From positions 1-64,000 of the forward strand of contig JBDSLR010000015.1 of NCBI GenBank assembly GCA_039916305.1: 64,000 nucleotides of DNA, read 5' to 3'. Position 1 is the stretch's first letter. The number at the start of each line of letters is the position of its first letter. Position numbers and translations under genes: made by a program. Source of the DNA: JACMLD01 sp039916305. Its GTDB lineage: Bacteria > Bacteroidota > Bacteroidia > Chitinophagales > Chitinophagaceae. Of this stretch, positions 63,768 through 64,000 are shown one piece after another. The notes under the pieces were generated by a model that saw only the letters and a program-made list of their open reading frames with translations, did no database searches and had not been told where the DNA came from.

Positions 63768-64000
63768 CCAGCGCTCCAAAAATGCTGGGCATCCCGGAAA
63801 ACTTCACCGTGCAACCCGGTAGTAACAGCGGTGAAGTATTTGTTTACATTAACTCCGTAGCAAATGCAAAAACGTATATACTCTTGTATGTTCCTTCGCC
63901 CATCAGCAATGAAGCCTGGCTCCATGCGGTTAGTTCTCAACCCTACCTGACTATTACAGGTCTTGTACCGGGTACTTTCTACAGCTTCAAAATGGCTGCC
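63767..64000 (+). CDS. Fibronectin type III domain protein, 5' part lost or truncated, runs off the window
   Basis: The frame is open from just after the TGA at 63764-63766 to the window end; the first ATG is at 63782. It reads LGIPENFTVQPGSNSGEV, then VANAKTYILLYVPSPIS, and TITGLVPGTFYSFKMAA, which is a fibronectin type III domain as found in many Bacteroidota proteins. In relatives this domain is preceded by a longer N-terminal part, absent here because the transposase remnant abuts it. It may be a truncated pseudogene or a gene starting at 63782. Confidence 0.7.

Overview
The window looks like chromosome from a Bacteroidota bacterium, most likely of the Chitinophagaceae. The evidence is a TonB receptor with an STN domain paired with a DUF4249 lipoprotein, a secreted protein with a gliding-motility (type IX secretion, type B) C-terminal domain, a YtxJ-type bacilliredoxin, promoter elements of the TAnnTTTG type, few recognisable Shine-Dalgarno sites, and interspersed REP-like repeats with a matching transposase remnant. 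No tRNA, rRNA, CRISPR array or intact insertion sequence was seen.

Layout. 1-406: an 8-bp tandem array and a REP-like element. 407-4364: an esterase/lactonase fusion followed by a DapA-family lyase and a 4-hydroxyproline epimerase, which suggests hydroxyproline use. 4463-6373: a TIR-domain membrane protein built around a 55-residue helical repeat. 6492-13666: a tight cell-envelope operon (secreted protein, STN TonB receptor, DUF4249 lipoprotein, macroglobulin-like protein). 13746-19364: a small membrane protein, a single-domain response regulator, a small stress-type membrane peptide, a coiled-coil secreted protein, an AI-2E transporter and a secreted hydrolase. 19594-21858: an Mla-type lipid transport operon (permease, ATPase, MCE protein). 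21983-29574: a propeller lipoprotein, bacilliredoxin, a 40-residue lipoprotein, a DEDDh exonuclease, a polyprenol-phosphate glycosyltransferase, an EamA exporter and an S9 peptidase. 29595-37162: mixed housekeeping and secreted genes (T9SS cargo, thioesterase, free Met-R-sulfoxide reductase, TlpA-like protein, acylphosphatase, threonine dehydrogenase).

37815-55071 is the most distinctive region: an outer-membrane barrel, a 2049-residue secreted protein, a fibronectin type III protein and an IPT/kelch lipoprotein. These are followed by a secreted cupin and a two-component pair (a 1235-residue propeller/GAF/histidine kinase with a LytTR regulator). All run on the same strand with short gaps, so they may form a surface system with its own regulator; this is inference. 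After kdsA and an ankyrin protein, 56000-60400 is rich in repeats. It holds an AraC-type regulator and a paralogue that lacks the DNA-binding domain. The window ends with aconitase, its terminator, and a frameshifted REP-associated transposase fused to a fibronectin type III fragment that runs off the edge.
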